Assembly (NCBI GenBank): GCA_009741485.1
Contig: CM019214.1
Span: forward strand, 7,472,537 to 7,536,536
Origin: Malurus cyaneus samueli
Lineage: Eukaryota; Chordata; Aves; Passeriformes; Maluridae
DNA: 64,000 nucleotides
Reading direction: 5' to 3'
Shown here: piece after piece, positions 1-11,410 of the stretch
How the letters are laid out: every line of letters starts with the position of its first letter
Numbering within the stretch: position 1 is the stretch's first letter
The notes under the pieces: model-generated
Told to the model about the DNA's origin: nothing
Databases searched by the model: none
Seen by the model: the letters and a program-made list of their open reading frames with translations, nothing else
Translations under genes and position numbers: made by a program

Positions 1-180
1 GATGAGGCGAGATGGGACGACGGGGAGAGGACAGATCGGCTGCCGTGTAACCCGCGTTCCCGATCTTCCCGTCTACCCGTGCTCCGATACGGATCCCTCC
101 CCGCGCGAGAATCGCGAGACTGGGATCGATCGGGGAGAGGGAACGGGACGGGAGGGAAGGAGAAGGGAACGGAGGAAGGG
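1..180. promoter_or_regulatory. CpG-dense segment, possible CpG-island edge
   Basis: I count 19 CpG dinucleotides in roughly the first 135 bases, including runs such as CCGCGCGAG. The rest of the window is CpG-poor. Vertebrate DNA keeps CpGs at this density mainly in unmethylated islands at promoters, or in GC-rich satellite or microchromosome sequence. There is no visible TATA box, start codon context or splice site to anchor a gene, so this could be the flank of an island lying to the left, or simply the GC-rich border of the purine array that follows. Confidence 0.4.
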
Positions 181-830
181 AGAGGAGAGGGAGAGGGAGA
201 GGAGAGGGAGAGAGGGAGAGGGAGAGGAGCGGAGAAGGAGAGGGGAGAGAGGGAGAGGGAGAGGGAGAGGGAGAGGGAGAGGGAGAGAGAGAAGGGAGAG
301 GGAAGGAAGGGGAGAGGGAGAGGAGAGGGAGAGGGAGAGGAGAGGGAGGAGGGAGAGGGAGGAGGGAGAGGAGAGGAGAGAGGAGAGGGAGAGGGAGAGG
401 GAGAGGGAAGGGAGAGGAAGGAGGGGGAGAGGAGAGGGAGAGGAGAGGGAGAGGGAGAGGGAGAGGGAGAGGGAGAGGGAGAGGGAGAGGAGAGGGAGGG
501 AGAGGGAGAGGAGAGGGGAGAGGGAGAGGGAGGGGAGAGGGAGAGGGAGGGGAGAGGGAGAGGGAGAGGGAGAGGGAGAGGGAGGGAGAGGGAGAGGGAG
601 AGGGAGAGGGAGAGGGAGAGGAGAGGGAGAGGGAGAGGGGAGGAGAGGGAGGGAGGGGAGAGGGAGAGGAAGAGGGAGAGGGAAGGAGGGAGAGGGAAGG
701 AGGGAGAGGGAAGGAGGGAGAGGGAAGGAGGGAGAGGGAGAGGGAGAGGGAAGAGGGAGAGGGAGAGAGGGAGAGGGAGAGGGAGAGGGAGAGGGAGCGG
801 GAGAGGGAGCTGCGGGAACGAAGGGATGCT
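175..830. repeat. Polypurine GGGAGA/GAGAGG tandem array
   Basis: This is a degenerate tandem repeat built from GAGAGG, GGGAGA, GGAGGGAGA and GGGAAGGA units. Positions 231-797 contain only A and G on the + strand, 567 bases without one pyrimidine; the flanking interruptions are single C residues at 230 and 798. Long homopurine-homopyrimidine mirror-like tracts are known to adopt triplex (H-DNA) structures and to be hard to sequence. The open frames across it on both strands are artefacts: purine-only DNA read in this arrangement contains no stop codons, giving Arg/Glu/Gly-rich or Ser/Pro/Leu-rich fake proteins. Confidence 0.95.
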
Positions 831-2027
831 GCTGCTCATCGTTCGTCGCCCAAGGGAGGCTCACGGACTGTGCTGAATAGGAAGGGTCACTTTGTGCCTG
901 GGCAGAGGCGGCTGGGATGAGCCCTGGAGAAAGCAGAGAACGGCAGAGCGCGCTGGAAAAACTCTGTGATAGTTAAGATTATATCAAGCCTAAAACCCTT
1001 CAAAATGTATTGGTTGAAGACCAAAGGTAAAAGTCTGAAAAGCAGTCTGATTTGTTTCAAAAGTTCAGTTATTGCCTTTTATCTAGATCCTGCTTGGAAA
1101 CAAAACATTATCAGGCAGAAATAGTAATTTCACACTTGGCAAGGCTTGGCATTCAGCAGCAGCTCTTCTAGCACCACAGCAGCACAGAATGTGACTCATC
1201 ACTCGTCCTCAGGCTGCACAGGCTCATTCTCTGACATCCAAAAACTTCTCCTTTATCTTGCTTGGGTAGCAACATTAAGGCTCTCAATTTTTCAGCGTAT
1301 TTCAGAGTGCCTTACCTAAAACCTGAGTTTAACAAAGCAAAATTTCAGCACTTAGACTGGCTGCAATCAATCATTCAACAACGAGTGGAAAACAGACCAG
1401 ACACTACAGAGAGTGATTCTTACAGTTGGTTGCTCAAACACTTCATCCTTTTCTCATACAGCAATGCTCAGGAAGCAGGCCACTTGTTTGCAGAATAAAA
1501 AAGGGTCACTGACCTCTGTTCAGGTGACAGATTTATTTGCAGTGCACAGTTCCACTCCAGAAGGAAGCAGACATGGAGTCAGCCAACAGAGAGCTGAACC
1601 ACAGACACATCATATTAAGAAAAAAAAATAGAGTAAAGAAAGAGCTTTCTTTTGTCATCACATCATTTCATGCCAATTTTTGTCCTTTTTCTGTCCTGAT
1701 TTTCTTTGTCTTTTGAGAGAGATTTTCTCAGACACTGGGTATCTTCACATGCAAATATGGCTACCACTGGAATTGCAAGGGAATATCATTACTTCAGGGA
1801 GGATGTGTTAATTTGATCTCTTTTAGATCAGATTTTAGAATGAAGACATAAAAGCATGTGTTTTTCAAAAATTACAATCAAAGGCAGTTGATGGAAAGCT
1901 GAGAGGAAAACCTCAGTGTTACAAGGAGAAGTAAAGCAAGCTGGACAAATTCCATCCTGGAATCTCTCAGACTGAAGATACATGGTTTCCAACAAAATCT
2001 TAATCTGCAAAACATAAAACACACTAC

Positions 2028-2028
<1 letters not shown>

Positions 2029-2058
<30 letters not shown>
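2029..2058 (+). repeat. Poly(A) run, 30 bases
   Basis: An uninterrupted A run. I see no recognisable retrocopied gene or SINE upstream of it and no clear flanking duplication, so it is recorded as a simple repeat only. Confidence 0.9.
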
Positions 2059-2060
<2 letters not shown>

Positions 2061-2458
2061 TTAGATCACAAGGACACTGGTGGCACTTCACCCATTCAAA
2101 AGCAATTCTACTCTCTCTACAACCAGAACACAAACATGACCATGCAAGGAAAATGTGAAGCAATAGGACAGTGTCTCTATTGCTCTTCTGCACAGCATGA
2201 AGCTATTCAATAAAACCTAACATTCACATTAATTAATTTTTCACCTTTGTCAATAAAGGTCACAAGGTTTGATCATTCTGCATCTGCACAGTAGTTTGGG
2301 GAAAAAAAAAATAACTTGCTCTGTGAAAAAAACAAAGAATATTTCAATCACTAGCAGCATCTCCCTGGTAATCAAAACGTGGTGCTTCCCACCTACCTCC
2401 ACCCCCAGATGAGAAATCCATTCTAGTTTATTCTAGATGTGATAAGCTCTTTACAGTG

Positions 2459-2509
2459 AAAAAAAAAAAAAATTAAAAAAAAATAAATTTAAAAAAAAAA
2501 AAAAAAAAA
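2459..2509 (+). repeat. A-rich low-complexity tract
   Basis: About 50 bases of A broken only by a few T residues, ending at a C at 2510. Simple low-complexity DNA. Confidence 0.9.
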
Positions 2510-5445
2510 CCTACAAACCTCAAATTGATTATATGAACCAGAAGGGCTGTTGTGAGCTTCCAGTTTGTCCTAAAACTCAGAAACTGGGCAAAGATCATTT
2601 GGACCATCAATATGACTTTAACAAAGTAAAACAGACCAAACTGTAGGAGAAAAAAACGATCCTGATCTGCAAGTTTGCCTGCAGAGAGCCCTGAAATGAT
2701 AGCACACTGCAGCCAAAAGATGCCTTTCTTCTTGAAATTACTGCAAGCTGACCTTATTCAGAATATGAGAAACACTGCAGAAAAAAAATATGGCACGCCA
2801 CAAAATAATAACACACAATACAGAAAATTAGAGGAAAAAAACCAGTTACAGTCACATTCTAACCACGTTTTCCTCTTTGATACTACAAATAACTTCCATT
2901 TTCAACAATGGGAGTTGCTCACATACAACAAATGGAAAATAGGCCCCAGTCTGCTCAGAAATTGGTGTAAATGGAAAACACAGATTACAGGCAACAATAA
3001 AATATATTTCTACTGATAGATCACTTTTCTTCTGTTGTTGTGGTTCAGAGTCAGGGACTATGTCCCCATATCTCTTTCCTCTTCCTTCTTTCTTTTTGGG
3101 AAAAGTGTATTTTCCTTTTTTTATATATGGAAATTCAAACTCAAAATGCACACATTTGGCACCTTGAAAATTCTGATCTTTATAAGTTTTTGGATAGAAA
3201 AGTGGAAAAATCTCTGCTTTTTCACAATGGAGAATTGAAAAAACATGCAGAAAATAGTGGAAGTCATTATCAGAATAATTCAGCCTACTGTTCATACTTC
3301 CAGAAAGCAAACATATAAAATGAAAGCAAAGTATGCTGTGATAAAATGTAGCACCAATTTAGACAAAAATATCAATTTCCATCAAATATTTTAATTCCGT
3401 TTAAAAATGGTGGCACTAGGTTCACAACATTATACAGCACAATCATGCAGAGGGTTCATAATGCGATCTAAAGGGGCACAGCTGGAATAAAAATCTGCAG
3501 AATATCCTCACAGAATATCTTTCCTGTTCCAGAGAGAAGCCTGCAGTCGAAAACATGTCAGCTTTCTCCCTAGGGAGATGTCAAAGACTGGACAGAGCTA
3601 CTCAGAAACAAAGGCAGCTCTTTATGGCAGACACTTTGTAAGCCAAGCTCTTCTCTGTGTTTGCTTATATTGGTTTTTTTTCAGTCCTAAGCATGACTGT
3701 CCCCACAAATCACCTCACAGTACAATCAAGGAGATATCTACTCCCCATACCAGAAAAATCCCATTCATCTGCTCTGATGAGGATGAAGCTTTGTCCCTGC
3801 ACAGTAAACATCAGGTTGAGAGCAGCAGATGAAACACACCAGAGCCCATTCGGTGGAACTGAGATTTCTTTCTGACATAAAAGGGCATCATTTTCCTGAT
3901 GTAAATACAATTTTCTTTTTAATTTTTCCTTTTTCTCTAGTTCCATGCCTGTTTCATCTTTGCATGTAGCAAATTTTCCTTCTTGAGTCTAAAGAACACA
4001 TTTCAAAGTCTTTAAATATATTTTTTTAAGGAAATAATAGAATTTTTTAAAAAAATAGGAAATATTACAATTAGCTTTAGAAGCAACGTGAAATGTTGAA
4101 CCCCAACTCAATATTACAGTGTCTTGGAGTGTGTAATTTTTAATGGTTCAGAATTAAAAGTTCCAACATTCTCACAAGATTTAACCTTCTTCTGTTTTTC
4201 ATTAAAACATTCAGACATTTCCTGCCTTGCATGATGTTAGACTAAACTGAACAGTCAAATCTTTTCCGATCACACTTTCCACGCTGCACTATTCCCAGAA
4301 AAGCTTAATCATGTTATGACATGCCTGTGACCAGTAATGTGATGAGGGAAAAAAAAGAAAGAATTCATCTGCTAACAGGAGAGATGAACAAATGAAAACT
4401 GAGTAGAGAAATATGTTACAGAACAAATATAATTAAAGAGAAAGCTTTTTGGAAAGTTAGACATGAAGAGCAATTTCTTATTTTGAAATTTTCCTGTTTT
4501 GATATTTCATTACTAGTCCTTCAGGGCTGTCCACACAATTGCTTAGAAGCCATACTAATCTATGCATAACTTGAAGCTTAGTTCAATAAATCAAAATAAT
4601 TTGATTCCAGTCATAACTGTTTAATAAAACAGATGAAACTATTCCAAAAGCCTATTCAGAGAAAAATAAAGAAAATTATTTGTCACTTATATTTTTGCCA
4701 TCAACTTTAAAAGAGCTATGAGGGCTTTTGAAATTTTATGGCTGCCTTTCAAAAGATGACACTAGTGATCTCTCATATATCATAGATTAATTGTTACCCT
4801 GATCATCTTCAGGTGTTGAATATAGTTCCAAACTAGGATTTACAATCATTGTCAACAAAGTCTGTGCATTACAGAGATTAGTGGAGTAGAAAATAATGAG
4901 GAGAACACTTGCCCTTACAGAAGATTTTAAATGCATGGCACAGTGGCTTCGATGCATTGGAAAAAAACCTTGAAATATGACAAAGGGCAGGAGGCAGATC
5001 CCACCTACTGGATAGGAACTCAGGGATGCTACATGGGACTTGTCAGACTGAGTAATGTGAGGAGTTGCTTCAGGCCCTGACATCAAAAAAGAGGGGATAT
5101 CAAACACTAGGGTAGGGATTTTGCTGCTGTACAGGGGGATGGCCAACTGGGAATAGCATGGTTCAGTTGTGCATGGCAATGTGGAGCACATTCAGAAACG
5201 ACAGGAAAAAGAACCAAAGGCTTGAGGGAGAAGTTTGTGTTATAAGCCTTAAGGTCTCTAAACGAACCTTATGGAAGAAAAAACAGAGAAGATCTAGCCC
5301 TGAGGGGGCAAACAAAGAACAGACCTGGCAAACAAAATAAATGTTGACTAGGGGTGAGGCCAGACAAATGCAGTAAGATCTGACTTGCTGGCACCAAGAG
5401 GTAATTGTCAGAAGAGTTTATCCTCAGAATAAAGTGGTCAATTCA

Positions 5446-5557
5446 TGTATCACATACTGAAATGAGAAGTGATCAGTTTGTGTATCACATATTGAAATGA
5501 GAAGTGATCTGTTTGTGTATCAAATACACCAATACTGAATACTGAAATGAGAAGTGT
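5446..5557 (+). repeat. 35-bp minisatellite, about 3 copies
   Basis: Units begin at 5446, 5481 and 5516, each starting TGTATCA and containing TGAAATGAGAAGTG. The first two differ at only two positions. The third carries about 10 extra bases (around ACACCAATACTGA) before rejoining the consensus. This is a small local tandem duplication with no coding potential. Confidence 0.9.
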
Positions 5558-5624
5558 GCTGAACAGCCAAGGTGGTGCTTTCTGGTCTTGGCAATCACAC
5601 TTGAACAAGGAAAGCAGAAACAAC

Positions 5625-5735
5625 TATCATGGTTTAACTCCAGCAGAAAACTAAGCACCACACTTCTTCTCATGCACTCTTGCTGTATTTGATTAGGTGA
5701 ATTCCATACCTTGTGACATCTAGGTTTATTCTTTT
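5625..5735 (+). mobile_element. Degenerate LTR remnant (tentative)
   Basis: The stretch ATCATGGTTTAACTCCAGC followed by AACTAAGCACCACAC resembles the 5' end of a common songbird ERV LTR. About 40 bases further, ATTCCATACCTTGTGACAT resembles an internal segment of the related LTR family seen intact at 32,562. The spacing is much too short for an intact LTR, so this would be an internally deleted, old fragment. Recognition is from memory of the family, without alignment. Confidence 0.35.
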
Positions 5736-8700
5736 ACATTTGAAGACAAAAGTCCCAGCATGGTCCCAGGCCCAGGGGAGTGCAAATGTCATCAACACAA
5801 AATAACACAGGGAAGGCAGAGTAATTCTAAAACACCCTTAAAATAAATAATTACCCCATCCATACTTGTTTCTGTTTGGGATACTGATTTCCTGCTTACC
5901 TCTCCCAACAGAAAGTGTAAAAAATTCTACCCTGGCTCCTCTGTGATAGCAAATTTGGCTGGCACTCAGGTATCTCTGTTTCTACATCAATGAATAGCAT
6001 ATTTTTTTTTAAACAGGACTATGCAAACAAATATTGACAGTCACATGTAGCATTCATCCAAGAAGCCAAGTATTTAGCACCCTCATCCTGTGACCTTCAA
6101 TGAAAATGAAAGGAAAATGAAAGCTCTCACCTTACAACAAACACTAATCAGCTCAGCAATACCCACTCCACTTTTATTGCATTTATACATTAAACCCAGA
6201 GTAGCATTTAGTAAAAAAAACTGAAATTTTGTAAGGAATTATTTAAGTGCAAGTGGAGGTTTATTTTTAAAAACAACACAAATGTCAGTGATCCAAGGAT
6301 ACAAAGATAGGTGGCTCGATGCCCATGTCTCAGCCAAGGAAAGGGGAACAGATGACAGCAAATATGCTGTGGGCTGTTAGTTAGAGGAGCATGCCAACAG
6401 TGCAGTGTGTTACTACACGGGAAGCCTGGGTTCAGAAGCAACAAGAGCTTGTTGAAACTGCAGCTGAAACGGGGCTCTACAGAAAATAGCTTTTTCACAA
6501 AACAGACTTAAAAAAAAAAAAGAAAAAGAAAAAAAACAAACAAACAAACAAAAATCCTTCATTTGAAATTTTAAATACATTAGGAAAGAAAAACTGTTTC
6601 CTACATAGAAAACAGGTTTTAATGGTTTGCCAAAAATGAAAGAGAGGGCTGAGTGTCGCATTCATTTGATTCCTGCCTTGAAGATTTTTCTTGTCAGTGA
6701 TGCTAAAGAAATCAAAAAAGTTATCATTTTTCAGCTCTTTTTTTTTTTTTTTTTTTTTTTGCGAGTTTCTGCCCTGGAAATTTGCTTTCATTACCTTTGA
6801 ACGGGAAGCAGTTAATTTTCAAATAGCTGTAGCAACATTCATCTGGGCTTCTCCTCTCTCCTGTTACAGGATATGACAGGAGTACATAGCATTTAAACCA
6901 GCAACAGCACAAAAGCAAAATGCTGTCTATTGTTTTTCTTCAAACTTGCAATCACGGACAGTTCCCCATGGAATTACAAACAAAGGAATCTTTAATTAAC
7001 TACCCTTGAAATACACCCTGCTCATCGTGCTCAGCCTGCTCCCCCAAGTGCCAGAATCATTTGTAAAACTATGAGAAATGTGTTCTAACTGTAGATAACA
7101 GTTAAAACAATGCAAATCATGTCTTTGCATTATCAGAATATAAAATAAGCTCAGCTGCAATGTATAAAATCTAAGATACTTGGGGCAGAGGGCATGCATG
7201 TAGATATGTGTTTTCTTGGGTTTTTTATTTGAAACCTGCTGTCTAAGTGTTTAATTGTATGATAGCATTTGTTGTGCCTGCTGGGGAAACAATAAAGACA
7301 CATTTAGATGAAAAGGCTGTATTTTCTTAAAATAAATTTATTAAAAATCTTGGTTTCATAATCCTCACAGTACGAAAAATGTTAAGCACCTACTGGCCTA
7401 AGTTCAAGTGACAGAAAATGAATATGAAGGAAACAGCAATGGTGCAACTAGTGACAGTGAATGTAGTCAATATTCAATCTGAATCAACAAAATATGATTA
7501 AAAAAAAAAACCTTTCTGAGTTTCAAAGGCAATTTATGGGGGAAAAAAGACCACAAAATTAATCTGTATTCAGTCTCTGGTTAAGTCACTGTTTCCAGGG
7601 GCAGCTTTTTTAAGACTAAAATTAAAAATGCCATCATGACAAAGATATTATCCCATCATTGTAGCTTCCCTGCCTCACTAAGGGCTTTAAATCACCAGAA
7701 TGTAGATTCCCTGCAGGATGCTAAGTGATAAGGAGCATTAAGGAAAGGCATTGGCAGTTTGAGGGTAGTTTGAACCTCTGTGGTACCTTTTCACCTGGGC
7801 CTAGGGCTGCCTTGGAATCTTTTGCAATACCAAGAAAGTATCCTTCTTTTGATCCATGAAGTCTATCAGGCTCCTAAAATATCCTCCAGACTCAGGTTAT
7901 CTCCTCCAGGGTTGGGGGATGCCAGGCACCCACTGCTCCTGAGACAAGTGGCAGGTCCCTTCTGCAAAAAGATTCAAATAATGGACTTTTCCAATGTAAT
8001 CAGATGATGGAGTTTTTTTGTTTTTTTTTAGTGTCCTTCTGTGATTTTATCAGGCGTTAGGTGGAGATACAACTGAAAACTGACTGAGCTTTTAAGCTGG
8101 GAATGTGGAGCTCTGAGTCCTCACAAATACAGTTATTGCATATTTATAAGAGAGCTTTAAAGAAGTGAGTCAACAAAATCTATCCCTGGTGTGCTTATTA
8201 TGGTGGACTGATTTTAAAAAAAAGGGTTGAGAGACAACCTGATGACTGGAAAGTGCATTGTACAAAAATGAATAGGTCTGTTTAGACAAGTAGATACAAG
8301 GTGCATTTGTGGTGATTTCCTTCTATTTGGGCCCAGGCAGGTTTTTCTTTCCACAAAGAGGTATATATTCTTTTATTCTCTGCATCATTCAAGTCGTTGT
8401 GAACCCAACTTGTCCCTAGCATTGTGTGACAGCCTGCTGAGGAAATGGCCCCAAAATAATGAGGGATGGGATTCAGTGAAATATTGTTCATATTTTTACT
8501 GCCACACGGATCTACACAAAGGCTCCACAATAGCAGCAGCATTCTGCTGATCTGCTGATTTTCTTCTGTGTAGTCCCTGCAGAGGCACAATAACAAGAGC
8601 AAAATAATAAAGAAGCCATATAAAGCTTTGTGGCTGTGCTCGTTATGACTGTTTCTTTAAATAAGGCAGACCATAATGTGTCCATACAGCGATGCATTTC

Positions 8701-10430
8701 ATCTTCTCACAGAAAAAATAATTCATGAAGGGAGCACTTCAAATCTATTAAAATATTCCCACTTCCTCTTCCACCAGCCTCCATTAAGAATAGCAAGAAA
8801 GGTTAAAGATTTAATGGATGTTGAGATTGAACTTGCTGTCCTTTTCAGACCCTCCTGGACAGAGCCAATGGCCACCATTCATGCTGTGCTTTACCTGAAT
8901 AAGCTTCCTATGTATTGCCTGGCTTTTTCATAAACAAAGCCATTCTGTCTCTAAGGCTCTGTAGCTCAAGACAAAATCTTCTTTTCAAAATCTTCTTTTG
9001 ATTTACTCTTCAACCAGGGCAATTCCATGTTTTAAAGTTGCCTTTCCAGGTTTTGCAGGACTGGGAAAAGCTCTCAGGAGTACAGCTGGACTGAACGTAG
9101 GTATTCTTCCATCTCCCACCAAGGCATGAGATTCAACTGGAATGTGACATTTTCAAAACGCTGACAAAAAAAAATGTCAGTGTTTTCAGGGATCTGAAAC
9201 ATTTTTATATGAAATTTAAAAGCTGGATATCACAGTGAGTTCTGGCTCCACAGGACTTAACAAACTGCTGTCACATTATCTGAGCCACCCAGGGAAGCCA
9301 CTGCCACAGAGTAAGGAGTACAGCAGCCCCCCAAGCCCCTTTCAGACCAAGTTTTTTTGGACTTTCAAACTCACAGTAATTCAGTCTGGAGCAAATCCCA
9401 AAAGCAGAAACCTTCCTATTATTCACTGAAAAGGCATCAAAGGAGAGACACGACTACAAAGCATTTAGATTTTATAAATTGGTGTTTTTCAAAAAAAAGC
9501 ATGCTTTGTCAGGAAATTCCTGGCCTGCTCTAATCAGGAATGCATCTGGGAACCAAACATTTTGTCAGATCTATTGGCAAAATGGATTTAGCCAAGAAGC
9601 AAAAGGGACGTGACGCTCTGATCAGCGATCCAGAAGATCAAAGGACATGGAAAATCAGAAGAGGATGGAATCAGCCAGCAAAATCCTTTACTTGCAATTA
9701 GAGTAGTGTAAGATCAGCTCTGATGAGAAGTACAGTGTTTACCAGCAAAAAAAAAGACAGTTCTGGACAAAAAGGGCTGCTTTCCTGGGAGCAGAGAAGA
9801 TCTAAACCACATAATCACAGTGCTCAACTTTGATTACCCACTCTAGAGGAAATGGGGACTGTGACCTCTCCTTTTCTACTACCAATCAATGATTAATTAC
9901 CAATGCATGAGGGTATTTATCCTCAAGAAACTTAAGTTTGTTTTCAAAGGACATTTCAAAACAAAACCAGCCAAACAAACAGAAACCTGTGGGTCCTGGG
10001 GAGCAGCCACAGTTCAGTAAATTTAATTTCTCAAAAGCAATGCTGTTTACATTAGGTCTCCACATTATCCTCTAAAAATATTGGAAAATAGAAACTGAGA
10101 TAACATCCTCAGAGCATTATTTACAGAAGGGCAGTGTCAACAGGCAAAAGTTCTATTGTTCCTCTGAGCAGGGGCATTTTGAACACTTGTCCTATTTTTA
10201 CAGCCTCTAAATGATTATGACTTGTGGCATAAGGCTGAAGATGCAATGTCAAACCCCCCTAGAACTCAGCTGGGTGACTGGGTGACTGGCTGGAGCACTG
10301 CCCTGCTAGCCAAGTTACTGCACAACAGAGAGAATTTGGGAACTTACTGCTCCAGTGCCATCCCAACCCTGGGGCTTCAGCCACCTTCTCAATAAATTAG
10401 GCTCCAAAACAGCCATCTTCCCCAGCACTC
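5736..10430. other. Unique non-coding DNA, no gene seen
   Basis: AT-rich DNA with no supportable gene. Low-complexity pieces include an A-rich (AAAC)n stretch near 6510-6555, a T23 run at 6738-6760 and short A runs. Open frames here are below about 110 codons and look random. The right edge stops at the 10-N gap. Confidence 0.6.
6738..6760 (+). repeat. Poly(T) run, 23 bases
   Basis: An uninterrupted T run between TCAGCTC and GCGAGTTTC. No retrocopy is visible on the complementary strand. Confidence 0.9.
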
Positions 10431-10463
10431 NNNNNNNNNNAACAGCCATCTTCCCCAGCACTC
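10408..10463. other. 10-N assembly gap with duplicated flanks
   Basis: Ten Ns occupy 10,431-10,440. The 23 bases before the gap (10,408-10,430, beginning AACAGCCATC) are repeated exactly after it (10,441-10,463). This is what results when two contig ends that actually overlap are joined with an arbitrary gap, so the true sequence probably has no gap and one copy of the 23-mer. Confidence 0.9.
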
Positions 10464-10491
10464 TCTCCACCTGCCCCACATTATCTGCTTT

Positions 10492-11081
10492 CACTTGATG
10501 CCTGATGTTTTTTGCTTTTCCTTTTTACGCTTCTGTACCCTCTGTGCATCCTCCTGTACCCCTTAGTCCACATGTTTGTAATTCCTGAAGCCTTATATTC
10601 CAGCTTAGTTTAGGAGTTCTGCTGGGCAGAGAGACCAAACAACCGAGAAGGGCTCAGAGGTCTTATGTTCTAAAACCAGCTCAGCCTTGGTGAAGCCTTC
10701 CCTGAACACTTGTGTAACTGGGCTCTGGCCTCATCTGGGGGGATTCATTAGAATAGGGGGACATTACTGCATTTGTAAGTTTCTTATTGGGGATCCTAGA
10801 TAGATATGCTAATTCCTGAAACCTATAAAACTTGTATCTTATTGGGGAATCCTAGATAGATATGCTAATTCCTGAAACCTATAAAACTTGTATCTTGGGG
10901 AATCCTAGATAGATATGCTAATTCCTGAAACTATAAAACTTGTACCTGCTTACACGGGTGTGCATTCTGCCATCAATTGTGCACCTGGGATCCCTGCACC
11001 AAATCCCGAGGTAAAACCCTTTTTATCCCCTTAACCATGTCTGTGTCATTATTAAAAACTGGCCTTTCAAGGCAACACACT
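10492..11081 (+). mobile_element. ERV LTR, family 1, copy 1 (4-bp TSD)
   Basis: The element spans 10,496-11,077, starts TGATGCC and ends AACA, and is flanked by perfect 4-bp repeats CACT (10,492-10,495 and 11,078-11,081). Four-base target duplications are typical of class I (gammaretrovirus-like) ERVs. Internally, a ~55-bp unit containing CTAGATAGATATGC and a TATAAAA box occurs three times, with TATAAAA at 10,824, 10,880 and 10,932. A likely polyadenylation signal ATTAAA lies near 11,051 in the stretch that ends the LTR. No gag, pol or env follows, so it is a solo LTR. Three other copies lie at 15,981, 22,634 and 63,490; they carry two units each. The class is inferred from TSD length and layout; the family name was not checked. 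Confidence 0.88.
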
Positions 11082-11410
11082 CAGTACCTCCCCGCTCCCC
11101 CTGAGTGAGCCCAAACCACCACCCAGAACCTGGTTACAGCAGTGCCTCTATCCTGGAGACAAACCTGAGCCACAGGACAAAGAATTGTTAACCAGATGCT
11201 CATCGCCAGAAATCACTCACCTCAAATCTGTGGCACTGCCATCAGTTCAGACTTGAGAGTAGCAGTCTGGAATTCTTCCCATCCCACTGGTGGTACAAGA
11301 CTTGGATTGCCAGAGGAACACTAGAGCTACTAGTTTGGCTGAGGGGAAAGAAAAAGCCTTTTTTGAAGAGAAAATAGTTCTTCCTTAAATGTTTTCCCAC
11401 GTGGAACATC
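11082..11410. other. Unique DNA between LTR and duplication A
   Basis: About 330 bases of single-copy sequence. It has no second copy elsewhere in the window, which marks the left limit of duplicated unit A at the palindrome TGATGCATCA (11,411-11,420). Confidence 0.6.

Larger units (their letters stand above)
831..5445. other. Unique non-coding DNA, no gene seen
   Basis: This is AT-rich sequence with only short open frames and no recognisable domains. It contains an A30 run at 2029-2058 and an A/T-rich stretch at 2459-2509. I see no CR1 3' end, LTR terminus, tRNA cloverleaf or exon-like block. It may be intron or intergenic DNA. Confidence 0.6.

Noticed and set aside
2..880. 292- and 265-codon open frames on +, 263-codon frame on -
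   Set aside because: They exist only because the purine array contains no stop codons in these frames. The Arg/Glu/Gly and Ser/Pro/Leu compositions are pure repeat translation.
10784..10940. Regular ~55-bp repeats considered as a CRISPR array
   Set aside because: The units are contiguous with no unique spacers, lie inside an LTR and occur in vertebrate DNA.
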